NCBI GenBank assembly: GCA_015228815.1 | Contig: JADGCV010000016.1 | Span: forward strand, 20,128 to 84,127 | Reading direction: 5' to 3' | DNA length: 64,000 bases | Source: Magnetococcales bacterium | GTDB taxonomy: Bacteria; Pseudomonadota; Magnetococcia; Magnetococcales; UBA8363 | Part shown: positions 36,974 through 46,529 of the stretch, one piece after another | How positions within the stretch are numbered: position 1 is the stretch's first letter | Layout of the letters: every line of letters begins with the position of its first letter | Notes under the pieces: model-generated | The model's input: only the letters and a program-made list of their open reading frames with translations | The model's database searches: none | Told to the model about the DNA's origin: nothing | Program-made: the position numbers and the translations under genes

Positions 36974-37417
36974 ATGAGCTTGATCAAAAACGGCGACATC
37001 ATCGCCATTCACTATACCGGAATCCTGGAAGATGGACAGGTGTTCGACTCATCCATCGCTCGCGGCGAGCCATTGCGCTTTACCGTGGGTGATGCCGAAA
37101 TCATTCCCGGTCTGGAAAAAGAACTCCTCGGCATGGAGGCGGGCCAGAGCAAGCGGGTCTTCGTCGGGATGAATGAGGCCTACGGCGCGTGGATGGATGA
37201 CCTCGTGCGTGATTTTCCCAGGGAACTGTTTCCCGATGACTCCGACCTTGAACCCGGACTGCGTTTTTCCCTTTCGGGGGAGGGAGGGGAACAGATGTAT
37301 GCGACGGTGGTCGAGGTCAACGGCGATGTCATCACCCTGGACGCCAATCATCCACTGGCGGGGGAAAATCTGATCTTCGACGTCGAAATCCTCGAAGTCG
37401 TCCCCGATTCCGACTGA
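36974..37417 (+). CDS. SlyD-like FKBP-type peptidyl-prolyl isomerase
   Basis: A 147-residue protein starting at 36974 with AGGAG 12 bases upstream. The FKBP core (IAIHYTGILEDGQVFDSS, GDAEIIPGLEKELLGME) is interrupted by the insert-in-flap domain typical of SlyD (about residues 65-125), ending LDANHPLAGENLIFDVEILEV. The His-rich metal tail of E. coli SlyD is missing, as in many relatives. It acts as a cytoplasmic folding catalyst and chaperone. It precedes the DUF523 gene by 24 bases and is probably co-transcribed with it. Confidence 0.92.
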   Translation: MSLIKNGDIIAIHYTGILEDGQVFDSSIARGEPLRFTVGDAEIIPGLEKELLGMEAGQSKRVFVGMNEAYGAWMDDLVRDFPRELFPDDSDLEPGLRFSLSGEGGEQMYATVVEVNGDVITLDANHPLAGENLIFDVEILEVVPDSD

Positions 37418-37441
37418 TCGCCATACCGACGGTCCGACCTC

Positions 37442-38395
37442 ATGGCCACCGATCCCATCCCCCTGGGGGTCAGCGCCTGTCTTCTGGGACATCCGGTCCG
37501 CTATGACGGAGGGGACAAAAACGATCCCTGGATCGCGACAGTCCTTTCCGGGGTTTTCCAACCGATCGCCATTTGCCCCGAGGTCGAGGCGGGATTGGCT
37601 GTCCCGCGACCACCGATGCGTCTGGTCGGGCAAGGAATGTCGGCGCCTCGTCTGGTGACCGTGATGGATGGGCGGGACATGACCCCTGGAGTCGCCTTGT
37701 TGACCCGGACCCGGATGGTCCAATTGGCCACACCTGAACCGCGTGGTTTCATTTTCAAGAGTCGTTCTCCCTCTTGTGGGGTTGCGAGCACACCGTTGCA
37801 TGATGATGCGGGCGGGGTGATCGGTGTCGCCTCCGGTTTGTTCGCGGAGGCGTTCATGCGACGGTTTCCCCTGGCGGTGGTCGTGGAGGAGACGGAACTT
37901 GTTTCCAGAGAAGGGCGGGCCGGGTTTGTCGAAAGAATGTTCGTTGCCGACCGATGGTTGCGGCTGCGGGCGGCGGGGATGACCCGTGAACGTTTGTCAA
38001 CGTTTCAGGCACGTCATAAATTTCAGGTAATGGCCCATGACCCGGCTTCGATGCGTCGTCTGGGACGGCTGGCGGCGGTGGGGGATGCGGTGGCGGTCGA
38101 GGCCTATGGCCGGGAACTCTTTGCCGCGATGAAGGACCACGCCTCGGTGGAACACCAGGTCGATGTCCTGATGCATTTGTTCGGGTTTTTCAAAAAGGAT
38201 GTGACCGCTCCGGAGAAAAGAAATTTCTTGGAATTGCTGGAGGCGTACCGCTCAAGGAGAATCACCCGCGAGGTGGTGCGTTCCTGGCTGCGGGGACAGG
38301 CCGTGCGTTGGAAAAAAGACGTTCTGCTTTCCCAATGGTATCTGTTCCCGGATCCCCGGGAAGAAGCGCTTCTTTCCGTCGGTTGTCAATCCTGA
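37442..38395 (+). CDS. DUF523 (TudS-like desulfidase) fused to DUF1722
   Basis: A 317-residue two-domain protein. The N-terminal DUF523 half has the three Cys expected for the iron-sulfur cluster of TudS: Cys13 (VSACLLG), Cys45 (AICPEVEAG) and Cys112 (RSPSCGV). TudS enzymes remove sulfur from thiolated nucleobases such as 2-thiouracil. The C-terminal half (about 185-310) is DUF1722 (YbgA-like), with FQARHKFQVMAHDP and HLFGFFKKD. The fusion is common, but the role of DUF1722 is unknown. The upstream FKBP gene is 24 bases away. Confidence 0.85.
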   Translation: MATDPIPLGVSACLLGHPVRYDGGDKNDPWIATVLSGVFQPIAICPEVEAGLAVPRPPMRLVGQGMSAPRLVTVMDGRDMTPGVALLTRTRMVQLATPEPRGFIFKSRSPSCGVASTPLHDDAGGVIGVASGLFAEAFMRRFPLAVVVEETELVSREGRAGFVERMFVADRWLRLRAAGMTRERLSTFQARHKFQVMAHDPASMRRLGRLAAVGDAVAVEAYGRELFAAMKDHASVEHQVDVLMHLFGFFKKDVTAPEKRNFLELLEAYRSRRITREVVRSWLRGQAVRWKKDVLLSQWYLFPDPREEALLSVGCQS

Positions 38396-38575
38396 GCGAT
38401 CGGGTGTCCGTATCTGTCTCCTGAATTCGTGACTTCGCTGCCATCATGGTGAATCCAACCTGTATCGGACATTTTTCATCGGCTATCGTAGAAGTTAATT
38501 ATTTTTTCCGCCGTCAAATGCCAACCTGCATATTAACTTTTGTCAAGTTGAATTTCATTGCGCTTTCCGAAAAGC

Positions 38576-39478
38576 CTACCGAAAGACCTCCTCCATTGAA
38601 CCGGCCTCCAGAATATTACCACTCCATTGCTCCAGGGTTTCAAGGTCTGCCTGGTTCAACGTGGGAGGAACCCATTGCGGAACCGGCCCGAATCTTCGTT
38701 CCATCAGTCGGAGCAGGGAACGGATCTCTCCTTCGCGAAGACCTTCCTGTCGTCCTTCCTGTTGTCCTTCCTTCCATGCCAGTGCGACCCGTCCCCGGGC
38801 ATCGGTGATGGCGATGCCCGCCTTGTCGTACAGCTCCAGTTCATCCCGGGTCATGTTGGCCATCATGGCTTTTTCAAACGCATGGCGAAATGGCGCGAGA
38901 TCCAGTTGTTCGGGAACACGATCCAGGGATTCGGCGTGGCGAATGAAATAGATCCATTTTTCCAGGATACCGGCACACTGGTCCAATGTTTTTTCAAATT
39001 TGGGCAATTCAATGAAATAATAAAGAATATCGCCGAGGTAGGTATTCCCGGTGATGGTTTCATGAGATTGGTGACAGGAGACGCAGTGATCGAAGTCGGG
39101 AAACAGGACAAAATCGGTGATGGTGATGGCGATCACCTGATTCAGACTGGGGTAATGTTCACCTTTGGCAATCTGCTGGGTATAGGCTTTGGCGCCGTTG
39201 TACTGGATGCGTTTCAGAAAACCGTCCACCTTCTCGATTTGCATTTCCACGATGAAGGAAACGCCACGTTGGTCTTTGCAACGGACGTCGAGGATGGAAG
39301 ATTTGAGTTCCTTGAGGCGCGGGGCCAGGAAGGGATCGAGGATGGTCAACTCGGCGATGCTTTGCTCACCCTCCAGGCCCATCAGGCTTTCCAGAAAGCT
39401 GATCGGAATCTCCTTGGCATCCTCGCTGCCGAAAATTTTCTTGAAGGCGAAATCGATTCTCGGATCGATGAATTTCAT
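38576..39478 (-). CDS. Rpn-family PD-(D/E)XK recombination-promoting nuclease / transposase-like protein
   Basis: A 300-residue protein; the start at 39478 follows AAAGGACG. The opening FIDPRIDFAFKKIFGSEDAK and the nuclease core LDVRCKDQRGVSFIVEMQ are hallmarks of the PD-(D/E)XK nuclease family transposase group, in which E. coli RpnA is known to cut DNA and stimulate recombination. The C-terminus has a Gln/Gly/Glu-rich stretch (EGQQEGRQEGLREGE) with internal DNA repetition, usual in this family and a source of length variation. No terminal repeats of an insertion sequence were seen. Confidence 0.88.
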   Translation of the reverse strand: MKFIDPRIDFAFKKIFGSEDAKEIPISFLESLMGLEGEQSIAELTILDPFLAPRLKELKSSILDVRCKDQRGVSFIVEMQIEKVDGFLKRIQYNGAKAYTQQIAKGEHYPSLNQVIAITITDFVLFPDFDHCVSCHQSHETITGNTYLGDILYYFIELPKFEKTLDQCAGILEKWIYFIRHAESLDRVPEQLDLAPFRHAFEKAMMANMTRDELELYDKAGIAITDARGRVALAWKEGQQEGRQEGLREGEIRSLLRLMERRFGPVPQWVPPTLNQADLETLEQWSGNILEAGSMEEVFR

Positions 39479-39663
39479 GGGCGTCCTTTCATGATGTGGA
39501 TGCTCTACCCATCCATTCTTGCCGAAAACAGTCCCACTCGTCCAGAACAACGGTCAATAATCGGTGGAATGTACCCGGTAACCCGAAGGAACGAAGGCGG
39601 CATGTCAAACCGTTCTGTCCTTGGCGCCAAGGTTCCGATCGTCGTGATTTTTCCGTTGCCCGC

Positions 39664-39692
39664 TTGACAGTCATGGCGCCCCTCCTTAAGGT
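39664..39692 (+). promoter_or_regulatory. Candidate sigma-70 promoter of the cobalamin operon
   Basis: A perfect -35 box TTGACA (39664-39669) is followed after 17 bases by TAAGGT as a weak -10. It would give a leader of about 68 bases before cbiX. No cobalamin riboswitch sequence was recognised between it and the gene. The -10 match is poor. Confidence 0.35.
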
Positions 39693-39766
39693 AGCGTGTG
39701 GAAACTGAAGTTGGTGATTCTTAACGAATCTTTGAAAAAATAATAGTTAGTTGGGAAGGAATGTTC

Positions 39767-40594
39767 ATGAAGGAGACCATCCTGTTGGTGGGTCATGGTT
39801 CACGGGATGAGGAGGGGAATGTCGAGGTCGAGGAATTCGCGGACTATTGGCGGGTAAAACATCCCGACTGGCGGATCGAGGTCTGCTGGATCGAACATGC
39901 TGCGGTCCTGCCCGACGAGGGACTGGATCGGGCGGCGCGGGACAGTGACCGGGTGATCGTATTGCCGATGATTCTCAACGCCGCCGGACATGTCAAGATG
40001 GAGTTGCCTGAATATGTGGCCCAGGCACGCCTTCGGTTTCCCGGGGTGGAGTTTTTGTTGGGTCGTCACCTGGGGGTGGACGAGCGTATTTTGAAGCTCG
40101 TCCGGATGCGGATTCACAGTGCCATGGTCAAACTCGATATGCCCGATCCGAAAAACACCGGCATCATTCTCTTGGGTCGGGGATCCTCGGACATGGCTGC
40201 CAATGGCGAGGTCGCCAAGATGGCCCGCTGGGTGTACGAAACGACACGTCATGATCTGGTCGATCATGCCTTTACCGGCATTACCTACCCGAGGCTGGAA
40301 ACGACCGTGGCCCGGCAGGTCCTTTTGGGCTCGATGCAGATCATCATTACCCCTTATTATCTTTTTACCGGACGTCTGATCCAGCGAATTCACAAACAGG
40401 TGGAACGGCTGGGGCGGCAGTATCCACGGATCGCTTTCGAGGTGGCAGGTTATCTGGGAATCAACGACCGCGTGCTGGAGGTGGTGGAGGAGCGGTTGGC
40501 ACAGGTGCGGGAGCGGTCAGCGTCGATGTTGGAATGCGATGGTTGCCGCTTTCGTGAAATTGCCCGGGAACATGAAGCGGGCCATCATCATTGA
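39767..40594 (+). CDS. cbiX: Sirohydrochlorin cobaltochelatase CbiX
   Basis: A 275-residue chelatase that inserts cobalt into sirohydrochlorin, the entry step of anaerobic cobalamin synthesis. The start at 39767 is 6 bases after GGGAAGGA; the ATG at 39761 abuts that sequence. Two related halves are visible: LLVGHGSRDEEGN near the N-terminus and ILLGRGSSD in the middle, as in long-form CbiX, plus ITPYYLFTGRLIQRI. The C-terminus ends in a His cluster (HEAGHHH), a common metal-binding tail in CbiX. First gene of a tightly packed operon. Confidence 0.92.
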   Translation: MKETILLVGHGSRDEEGNVEVEEFADYWRVKHPDWRIEVCWIEHAAVLPDEGLDRAARDSDRVIVLPMILNAAGHVKMELPEYVAQARLRFPGVEFLLGRHLGVDERILKLVRMRIHSAMVKLDMPDPKNTGIILLGRGSSDMAANGEVAKMARWVYETTRHDLVDHAFTGITYPRLETTVARQVLLGSMQIIITPYYLFTGRLIQRIHKQVERLGRQYPRIAFEVAGYLGINDRVLEVVEERLAQVRERSASMLECDGCRFREIAREHEAGHHH

Positions 40595-40611
40595 ACCGAA
40601 CCGGAAATCCC

Positions 40612-41271
40612 ATGAACACCCTTCCTCCCCCGATCGTCGCCGCCGGTCAGGAAATCGAGACCGCCTCCTTCGAATACATCGATGCCCATGCCGGTTCGCG
40701 TCAGGGATATGCCGAGGCCGAATGGCCTTTGGTGCGCCGCTTGATCCATACCAGTGGCGATTTCGAGTTCAACGGACTGACACGATTCCATCCCGAGGCC
40801 CTGATGGCAGGCCGCGAGGCGCTGATGCAGGGGGCGCCTCTGGTGGTTGACGTCAGCATGATTCGGGCGGGATTGACCCGGAGGCGACTGGAGCCCCTGG
40901 GGATCGAAGTGCATCAGTTCAATGCCGATCCCGAGGTGATTCGCGGCGCGGTCGCGGAAAAAACGACACGGACGGTCCAGGCAATGCGTTTGGCGTGGCG
41001 GCGCGGGCTGTTGCAGGGCGGTGTCGTGGCCATCGGCAACGCCCCGACCGCCCTTCTCGAACTCATCCGCCTTGTCAGGGAGGAAGGGGTCCTTCCAGCC
41101 CTGGTGATCGGGATGCCGGTTGGTTTCATTTCCGCCGCCGAATCCAAGGACCTGCTCATGACCCTGGACCGTCCGCCATGGATTTCGATTTGCGGAACCA
41201 AGGGAGGATCGACGTTGGTGGTGGCGGCGTTGCATGCCCTGATGGATCTGGCATTGGAGGGCAAGGGTTGA
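40612..41271 (+). CDS. cbiC: Cobalt-precorrin-8 methylmutase
   Basis: CbiC (CobH-like) moves a methyl group from C11 to C12, forming cobyrinate. The catalytic His is in RRLIHTSGDFEF; other motifs are DVSMIRAGLTRR and GNAPTALLEL, followed by GMPVGFISAAESK. I chose the ATG at 40612 (219 residues, CGGAAA upstream); an in-frame TTG at 40591 overlapping the cbiX stop is an alternative. The stop overlaps the TTG start of cbiD. Confidence 0.93.
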   Translation: MNTLPPPIVAAGQEIETASFEYIDAHAGSRQGYAEAEWPLVRRLIHTSGDFEFNGLTRFHPEALMAGREALMQGAPLVVDVSMIRAGLTRRRLEPLGIEVHQFNADPEVIRGAVAEKTTRTVQAMRLAWRRGLLQGGVVAIGNAPTALLELIRLVREEGVLPALVIGMPVGFISAAESKDLLMTLDRPPWISICGTKGGSTLVVAALHALMDLALEGKG

Positions 41272-42380
41272 GTGTCGCTCCCAAGACGCGCCGGGGCAAC
41301 CGTACCGGATGGACGACCGGGGCCTGTGCCGCCGCTGCGGCCCGGGCGGCGACGGTGGGGCTGGTTTTGGGCAAGGTCCCTGCGATCATTCGGACCCTTC
41401 TTCCCAACGGGCAGGAGGTCGATTTCGCCGTCGCGGATCATTGTATCGATGCCGCCGGGGTCAAGGCGGTCGTCGTCAAGGATGCGGGGGATGATCCCGA
41501 CATTACCCATGGGGCCCGCCTGGAAGTCCTTGTGGCGTCTTTGCCGGGACCTCCCGGAACGATTCACCTTCGGGGAGGCATCGGGGTGGGGACGGTGACC
41601 CGGCCCGGCCTGGGACTTCCCGTGGGTGAAGGGGCCATCAATCCCATTCCACGACAAAACATCACCGCCAACGTCCGTGCCGCCGCCGAGGGACTTCTCG
41701 ACACTCGGGGACTCGGCGTCACCGTTTCGGTCCCGGGGGGGGAGGCCCTCGCCCGGAAGACGCTCAATCCACGATTGGGGATCCTCGGCGGGATTTCCAT
41801 TCTTGGAACGACCGGCGTGGTCTACCCCTATTCCACATCCGCCTACAAGGCGGCGGTCGTGCAATCGATTCAGGGAGCGGCGGCGGCGGGACGGACGACC
41901 CTCGCCTTGACGACGGGACGACGCACCGAACGTTTTGCCATGGCCCATTTTCCCGACTGGCCCGAACACGCCTTCGTCCAGATGGGCGATTTTGTCGGGG
42001 CCGCCCTGCAGGCGGCTTCGCGGGCAGGTTTGGCACAGGTGGTCCTGGTCGCCATGGGGGGGAAACTCGCCAAGATGGCCCAGGGGGTGGACAATACCCA
42101 CGCCCATAAAAACGAACTCGACATGAACCGGGTGGCCCTCCTGGCGCAACAGGCCGGGGCGGACCGGTCTTTGTCCCGAGTCATCGCCCAGGGGCCGACC
42201 GTCCGCTTCGCCGTGGAAGAAATGGCGCGGGCCGGCATGGAGCTGAATTTCTATCGGACTTTGGCCGTGGCGGCACGCGAAGGGGTTCGGGGCTGGTTGC
42301 AACCGGGCAGGACGAAGGTCGCCGTCCTGGCGCTCGACTTCGACGGGCGATTCATGGTCGGGGTGGGAATCGACGAATGA
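41268..42380 (+). CDS. cbiD: Cobalt-precorrin-5B C1-methyltransferase
   Basis: CbiD methylates C1 during anaerobic corrin ring contraction. The protein has 370 residues, with RTGWTTGACAAAAARAA at the start, GEGAINPIPRQNI and TLALTTGRRTE in the middle and MGGKLAKMAQG near the C-terminus, all typical. The start is TTG at 41268, overlapping the cbiC stop, and is supported by GGAGGG just upstream and by the absence of any nearby ATG. It overlaps the next gene by 4 bases. Confidence 0.93.
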   Translation: MSVAPKTRRGNRTGWTTGACAAAAARAATVGLVLGKVPAIIRTLLPNGQEVDFAVADHCIDAAGVKAVVVKDAGDDPDITHGARLEVLVASLPGPPGTIHLRGGIGVGTVTRPGLGLPVGEGAINPIPRQNITANVRAAAEGLLDTRGLGVTVSVPGGEALARKTLNPRLGILGGISILGTTGVVYPYSTSAYKAAVVQSIQGAAAAGRTTLALTTGRRTERFAMAHFPDWPEHAFVQMGDFVGAALQAASRAGLAQVVLVAMGGKLAKMAQGVDNTHAHKNELDMNRVALLAQQAGADRSLSRVIAQGPTVRFAVEEMARAGMELNFYRTLAVAAREGVRGWLQPGRTKVAVLALDFDGRFMVGVGIDE

Positions 42381-43780
42381 TGGGACCATTGGACACCCCT
42401 CCCACCGACGTTATCCCGGTCGCGACGTGTTCATCCGCGGATTTTCCGGTGCAAACGGTTGCGGATCGGGGTTCGCCTGCCACGCTTTCACCCCCCATTT
42501 CGTTGATCGGGGTGCTCGATGCCGGACCCGATACCTTGGCGCCCATCGCCCGCCGCAGGATCGAGGAGGCGGATCTGGTGGTGGGGGATGACCGTTTCCT
42601 GAAACTGTATGCCCCGCTTGTTTCCCAGGGCAGCCAGGTCCGTTCCTTCACCGGGCGTCTGGGGGAGGTGCCGCAATGGTTGGAGAACGGGCGCAGGCTG
42701 GGGCTCAAGGTGGCGGTTCTGGCGACGGGGGATCCCTTGTTCTTCGGGTTGGCGGGTTCGTTGTCGCGTCACCTGCCTCCGGGAAGTTTCGAGGTGTTGG
42801 CGCAGGTGTCTTCATTGCAACTGGCCTTTGCCCGCCTGGGACGTTCCTGGTCCGAGGCCCGATGGGTATCGCTTCATGCCCAGGATGGCGGGGATTGGCA
42901 TTCGGAGGCGGATTTCGCCCATCCCCTGTATTCCCTTTGGCGTGCCATGCAGGGAGCGATCCTGCTTGGCGTTTTGACGAGTCCCGCCAACTCCCCGGCC
43001 CGCCTGGCGCGGATGCTCCTGGCTCTGGAATGGGGGGAATCCTGGACCATGACGGTCTGTCAACGTTTGGGAATGGCCGATGAACGGATCGAACGCGCGT
43101 TGAGTCCATCCCGGGTCACGGAGGAGGATTTCCTCGCCCCCAACGTGGTCATTCTGGAACGGCGGCGGGCAATCCCGGAGGCGCGATGGCCGGCGATCGG
43201 GTTGCCGGATGAATTCTATCGAAAAAAGTTTTTCCGCACGGGGTTGATCACCCGGCGGGAGGTTCGCGCGCTCGCCCTGGCCTACATGGAAATCGTCAAC
43301 GGGGATCGGGTCTGGGACATCGGCGCCGGTTCCGGTAGCGTCGGATTGGAAGCCGCCGCCCTGACACCGGATGGCCAGGTCTGGGCCATCGAGAAGGACG
43401 CGGAATCGGTCCTCAACATTCAGGCCAACCGCAGGCGTCTCGGGCGCTACAATTATCGCGTCCAGTGCGCCAGCGCGCCCGATGGCATGGAGGCGTGGCC
43501 GGCCCCCGACGCGGTGTTTATCGGTGGCAGTGGCGGGATGCTGGAATCGTTGCTTCTTTTCGTGTTGACGCGGATGAAGATCGGGGGGCGGCTGGTGATC
43601 AATCTGGTCACCCTGGAAAACCTGACCCGAACCCTCGACTGCCTCAAGAATCGTGGGCAATCCTGGCGTCTGACCCAGACCGGTTGTTCGCTTGATCAGC
43701 CTTTGTCACACATGCACCGGCTGGAAGCCCAGGGGCCGGTTTGGATCGTTACCGCCGTCAAGGAGGCCGAATCGTCATGA
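42377..43780 (+). CDS. cbiET: Fused cobalt-precorrin C5- and C15-methyltransferase/decarboxylase CbiET (CobL-like)
   Basis: A 467-residue fusion. After an extra N-terminal stretch of about 40 residues, the CbiE tetrapyrrole methylase domain runs to about 250 (LIGVLDAGPDTLAP, LATGDPLFFGLAGSLSRHL). The CbiT domain follows, with an S-adenosylmethionine site VWDIGAGSGSVGLEAA and FFRTGLITRREVRALAL. CbiE methylates C5, and CbiT methylates C15 and removes the acetate carboxyl at C12. The CobL-type fusion is common. The start overlaps cbiD by 4 bases and the end overlaps cbiL by 4. Confidence 0.93.
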   Translation: MMGPLDTPPTDVIPVATCSSADFPVQTVADRGSPATLSPPISLIGVLDAGPDTLAPIARRRIEEADLVVGDDRFLKLYAPLVSQGSQVRSFTGRLGEVPQWLENGRRLGLKVAVLATGDPLFFGLAGSLSRHLPPGSFEVLAQVSSLQLAFARLGRSWSEARWVSLHAQDGGDWHSEADFAHPLYSLWRAMQGAILLGVLTSPANSPARLARMLLALEWGESWTMTVCQRLGMADERIERALSPSRVTEEDFLAPNVVILERRRAIPEARWPAIGLPDEFYRKKFFRTGLITRREVRALALAYMEIVNGDRVWDIGAGSGSVGLEAAALTPDGQVWAIEKDAESVLNIQANRRRLGRYNYRVQCASAPDGMEAWPAPDAVFIGGSGGMLESLLLFVLTRMKIGGRLVINLVTLENLTRTLDCLKNRGQSWRLTQTGCSLDQPLSHMHRLEAQGPVWIVTAVKEAESS

Positions 43781-44532
43781 CAACCAGTTCCAAAGGGATG
43801 CTCGTCGGGGTTTCGCTCGGGCCGGGCGATCCGGAACTCTTGACCCGGGCTGCCTGGTCGGCCCTGGAGGGGGCCCGTTGCTGGGCCTGGCCGGTGGTGC
43901 GTGCGGGGGCGGAAAGCTATGCCCGCGCCATCCTCGACCGGACGGGGATGGTCCCGCCACCACAGGTCATGCCCCTCGTTTTTCCCATGACCCGCGATCC
44001 GGGAATCCTGGCTTTTCACTGGCACCAGGCGGCGCGACAGGTCATCGATGTCTTGCATCGGGGGGTGGATGTCCATTTCCTTGTGGAAGGGGATGCTTCA
44101 TTTTATGCCACCTACCGCCATCTTGAGCGGGTGGTACGGGAACTGGATCGCGACATCCAAAGCCGGGTGATTCCCGGGGTTGCCTCTCCTCTGGCCGCGG
44201 CGGGACTTTCCGGGCGGGCGTTGTGTGACGGCGACGAACGGGTCGTCATCATTCCGGGAACGGTCGGCATCGAGGAGATCAGCGCCATTCTGGATCGTTT
44301 TCAGGTGGTCGTCCTGATGAAGGTCCGACCGGTGTTGCAGCCGGTATTGCATCTTCTGGGCGAGCGTCGTCTGTTGCACAAGGCGGTTTTCGTCGAACGT
44401 GCCGGGGCCCCCGAACAACGAGTGGTGACGGATGTTTCAACCCTCATGAACCAGGATGTCCACTACCTGTCGTTGATGATCATCCACAACCATGATGGCG
44501 AGGCGGGCCTTGGGATGAAGGGGCCTTCATGA
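43777..44532 (+). CDS. cbiL: Cobalt-precorrin-2 C20-methyltransferase
   Basis: CbiL (CobI-like) adds a methyl group at C20. The 251-residue protein shows the tetrapyrrole methylase motifs GVSLGPGDPELLTRAA, LVEGDASFYATYRHL and VIPGVASPLAAAG. ATG at 43777 overlaps the cbiET stop; a second ATG 7 codons in is possible. It ends in a 4-base overlap with the cbiGH fusion gene. Confidence 0.92.
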   Translation: MTTSSKGMLVGVSLGPGDPELLTRAAWSALEGARCWAWPVVRAGAESYARAILDRTGMVPPPQVMPLVFPMTRDPGILAFHWHQAARQVIDVLHRGVDVHFLVEGDASFYATYRHLERVVRELDRDIQSRVIPGVASPLAAAGLSGRALCDGDERVVIIPGTVGIEEISAILDRFQVVVLMKVRPVLQPVLHLLGERRLLHKAVFVERAGAPEQRVVTDVSTLMNQDVHYLSLMIIHNHDGEAGLGMKGPS

Positions 44533-46529
44533 ACAGACCGGAAAAGAACGGGGCGGCATTGATCGCCATCACCCAACGCGGGGTGACTGCCGCGGTGGAA
44601 CTTTTGGGGAAACTTCCCCAGGGGCGCATTTTTGCCCTGACCACCCGTGCGGCGGGATGTGATGTGGGCGATGCGGCGATCACCTGGCTGGAACCTCCGC
44701 TTTCGCGGCATGTTGAATCTATTCTCGCCAGCCACGATCCGGTCATTTTCTTTGCCGCCCTCGGGGCGACGGTACGTCTGATCGCCCCCCATCTTGTGGA
44801 CAAGGGGGAGGACCCGGCGATTCTGGCGATCGATGAAGGTCATCGTCATGTGTTGCCCGTGGTGTCGGGGCATCAGGGTGGCGCCAATCGCTGGGCCATG
44901 CAATTGGCGCAATTGCTCAAGGCCCGGGCCGTCATCACTACCGCTTCCGATGCGATGGGATTTCCGGCGATCGATATTCTGGGCCGGGAATGGGGGTTTA
45001 CGGTCGAGGCGCAACGCTCTACCCTGACCCGGATGGCGGGGCACATGGTGGAAGGGGCCCCCCTGGCCCTGGTGCAGGAGAGCGGCAGTTGGGCGTGGCG
45101 TCAGGCCCATGATCCGTTTCCGGCGCATGTGCAATCGATCGAACGCTGGGAAGATGCCGACCGGGAGCGTTATCGGGGGTTGTTGTGGATCTCCCGCAAT
45201 CCGGTTCCGGAGCGGATGCGGGAGATTTGGCGGGAGGATCTGGTGGTCTATCGTCCACCGCCGGGGCAGGGAGAGGGGGTGGCCATCGGTATCGGTTGTG
45301 ACCGGGGGACGGCGGTGGCGACGGTCGCGGAGGCGCTTCATGGGCTGCTGCGCGACCATTTTCTTGCGGAATCGGACATCAGGGTGTTCGCCTCCATCGA
45401 CGTGAAACGTGACGAGGCGGCGCTTCTGGCGTTGGCGCGGCGTCTGGATCGGGAAATCGTGTTCTTCTCCGCCGCCGAGCTTGCCGCCATCGACGTGCCG
45501 CATCCATCGGCGACGGTGGCGCGTCATGTGGGAACCCCGTCGGTGGCGGAAGCGGCGGCGCTGGCAGTGGCGGGTGGGGGTGTTGCGGAACTGATCGTCG
45601 AAAAGGCGTGCCATCGGGGACAGGATGGAAAAAATGTCACCTTGGCGGTGGCCCGCTTGACGGGCCGGGCCGGAGAACGGTTCGGCGGGGGGCCGGGAAC
45701 CTTGTATCTGGTCGGACTCGGGCCGGGTGACCACGGACAGTTGACCCGGAAGGCGCTGTCGGTGTTGCGTCAGGTCGATTGCATCGTCGGCTACAAGACC
45801 TATATCAAACTCCTGGGACCGTTGACTCAGGGCAAGGAGGTCGTCGGCAGCGCCATGCGCCAGGAGCTGGACCGGTGCATGGAGGCGTGCCGACGGGCGG
45901 CGCTCGGGCAGCGGGTGGCTCTGGTCTCCTCGGGGGATGCGGGGGTGTACGGCATGGCGGGTCCCACCCTGGAGATGCTTTTTGCCTCGGGATTGATGCC
46001 TCGGGTCAAGGTGGAGGTGATTCCCGGCATTACCGCCCTGGTGTCCGCCGCATCCCGTCTTGGCGCCCCGTTGACCCACGATTTTGCCGCCATCTCCCTT
46101 TCCGACCTTCTGACCCCCTGGGAGGTGATCGAAAATCGTTTGACGGCGGCGGCCCAGGGGGATTTCGTCACGGCCCTCTACAATCCCAAGAGTGGTCGCC
46201 GGACCACCCAGATCGAACGGGCGCGGGAAATATTCCTTGGTTGTCGCGATCCGAAAACTCCGGTCGCTTTGGTTACCTCTGCCTATCGCGACCAGGAATC
46301 GATCATCCTGACCGACCTGGAATCGATGACCGCCCATCCCATCGGCATGCAGACGACGGTATTGATCGGAAACCGTACCACCTTCATTCGTGAAGGTTTG
46401 ATGGTGACGCCCCGTGGTTATGGCGAAAAATATGATCTACAGGCCAAGGTCCGCGGGAGCGATTCCGGGACCGCGGCGCCGGGTTCTTCCATGGAGGATG
46501 ACGACACGCCGACCGGGGTTGTGTCATGA
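44529..46529 (+). CDS. cbiGH: Fused cobalt-precorrin-5A hydrolase / precorrin-3B C17-methyltransferase (CbiG-CbiH)
   Basis: A 666-residue fusion. Residues 1 to about 375 are CbiG, which opens the delta-lactone and releases acetaldehyde: [28 protein letters not shown] and the C-terminal [17 protein letters not shown]. From about 393 the CbiH (CobJ-type) methylase begins ([15 protein letters not shown]), with [36 protein letters not shown] and [10 protein letters not shown]. Joining the ring-contraction methylase to the hydrolase two steps later is a known arrangement. The first codons overlap cbiL and the end overlaps cobQ. The last 30 residues are a non-conserved tail. Confidence 0.93.
   Translation: MNRPEKNGAALIAITQRGVTAAVELLGKLPQGRIFALTTRAAGCDVGDAAITWLEPPLSRHVESILASHDPVIFFAALGATVRLIAPHLVDKGEDPAILAIDEGHRHVLPVVSGHQGGANRWAMQLAQLLKARAVITTASDAMGFPAIDILGREWGFTVEAQRSTLTRMAGHMVEGAPLALVQESGSWAWRQAHDPFPAHVQSIERWEDADRERYRGLLWISRNPVPERMREIWREDLVVYRPPPGQGEGVAIGIGCDRGTAVATVAEALHGLLRDHFLAESDIRVFASIDVKRDEAALLALARRLDREIVFFSAAELAAIDVPHPSATVARHVGTPSVAEAAALAVAGGGVAELIVEKACHRGQDGKNVTLAVARLTGRAGERFGGGPGTLYLVGLGPGDHGQLTRKALSVLRQVDCIVGYKTYIKLLGPLTQGKEVVGSAMRQELDRCMEACRRAALGQRVALVSSGDAGVYGMAGPTLEMLFASGLMPRVKVEVIPGITALVSAASRLGAPLTHDFAAISLSDLLTPWEVIENRLTAAAQGDFVTALYNPKSGRRTTQIERAREIFLGCRDPKTPVALVTSAYRDQESIILTDLESMTAHPIGMQTTVLIGNRTTFIREGLMVTPRGYGEKYDLQAKVRGSDSGTAAPGSSMEDDDTPTGVVS

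Noticed and set aside
39479..39766. Cobalamin riboswitch before cbiX
   Set aside because: Expected because of the operon, but no B12-box-like sequence was seen; only a 14-base palindrome (39619-39632) and a TTGACA box.
44463..46337. 624-codon open frame antisense to cbiGH
   Set aside because: Shadow of the methyltransferase fusion; no recognisable domain.
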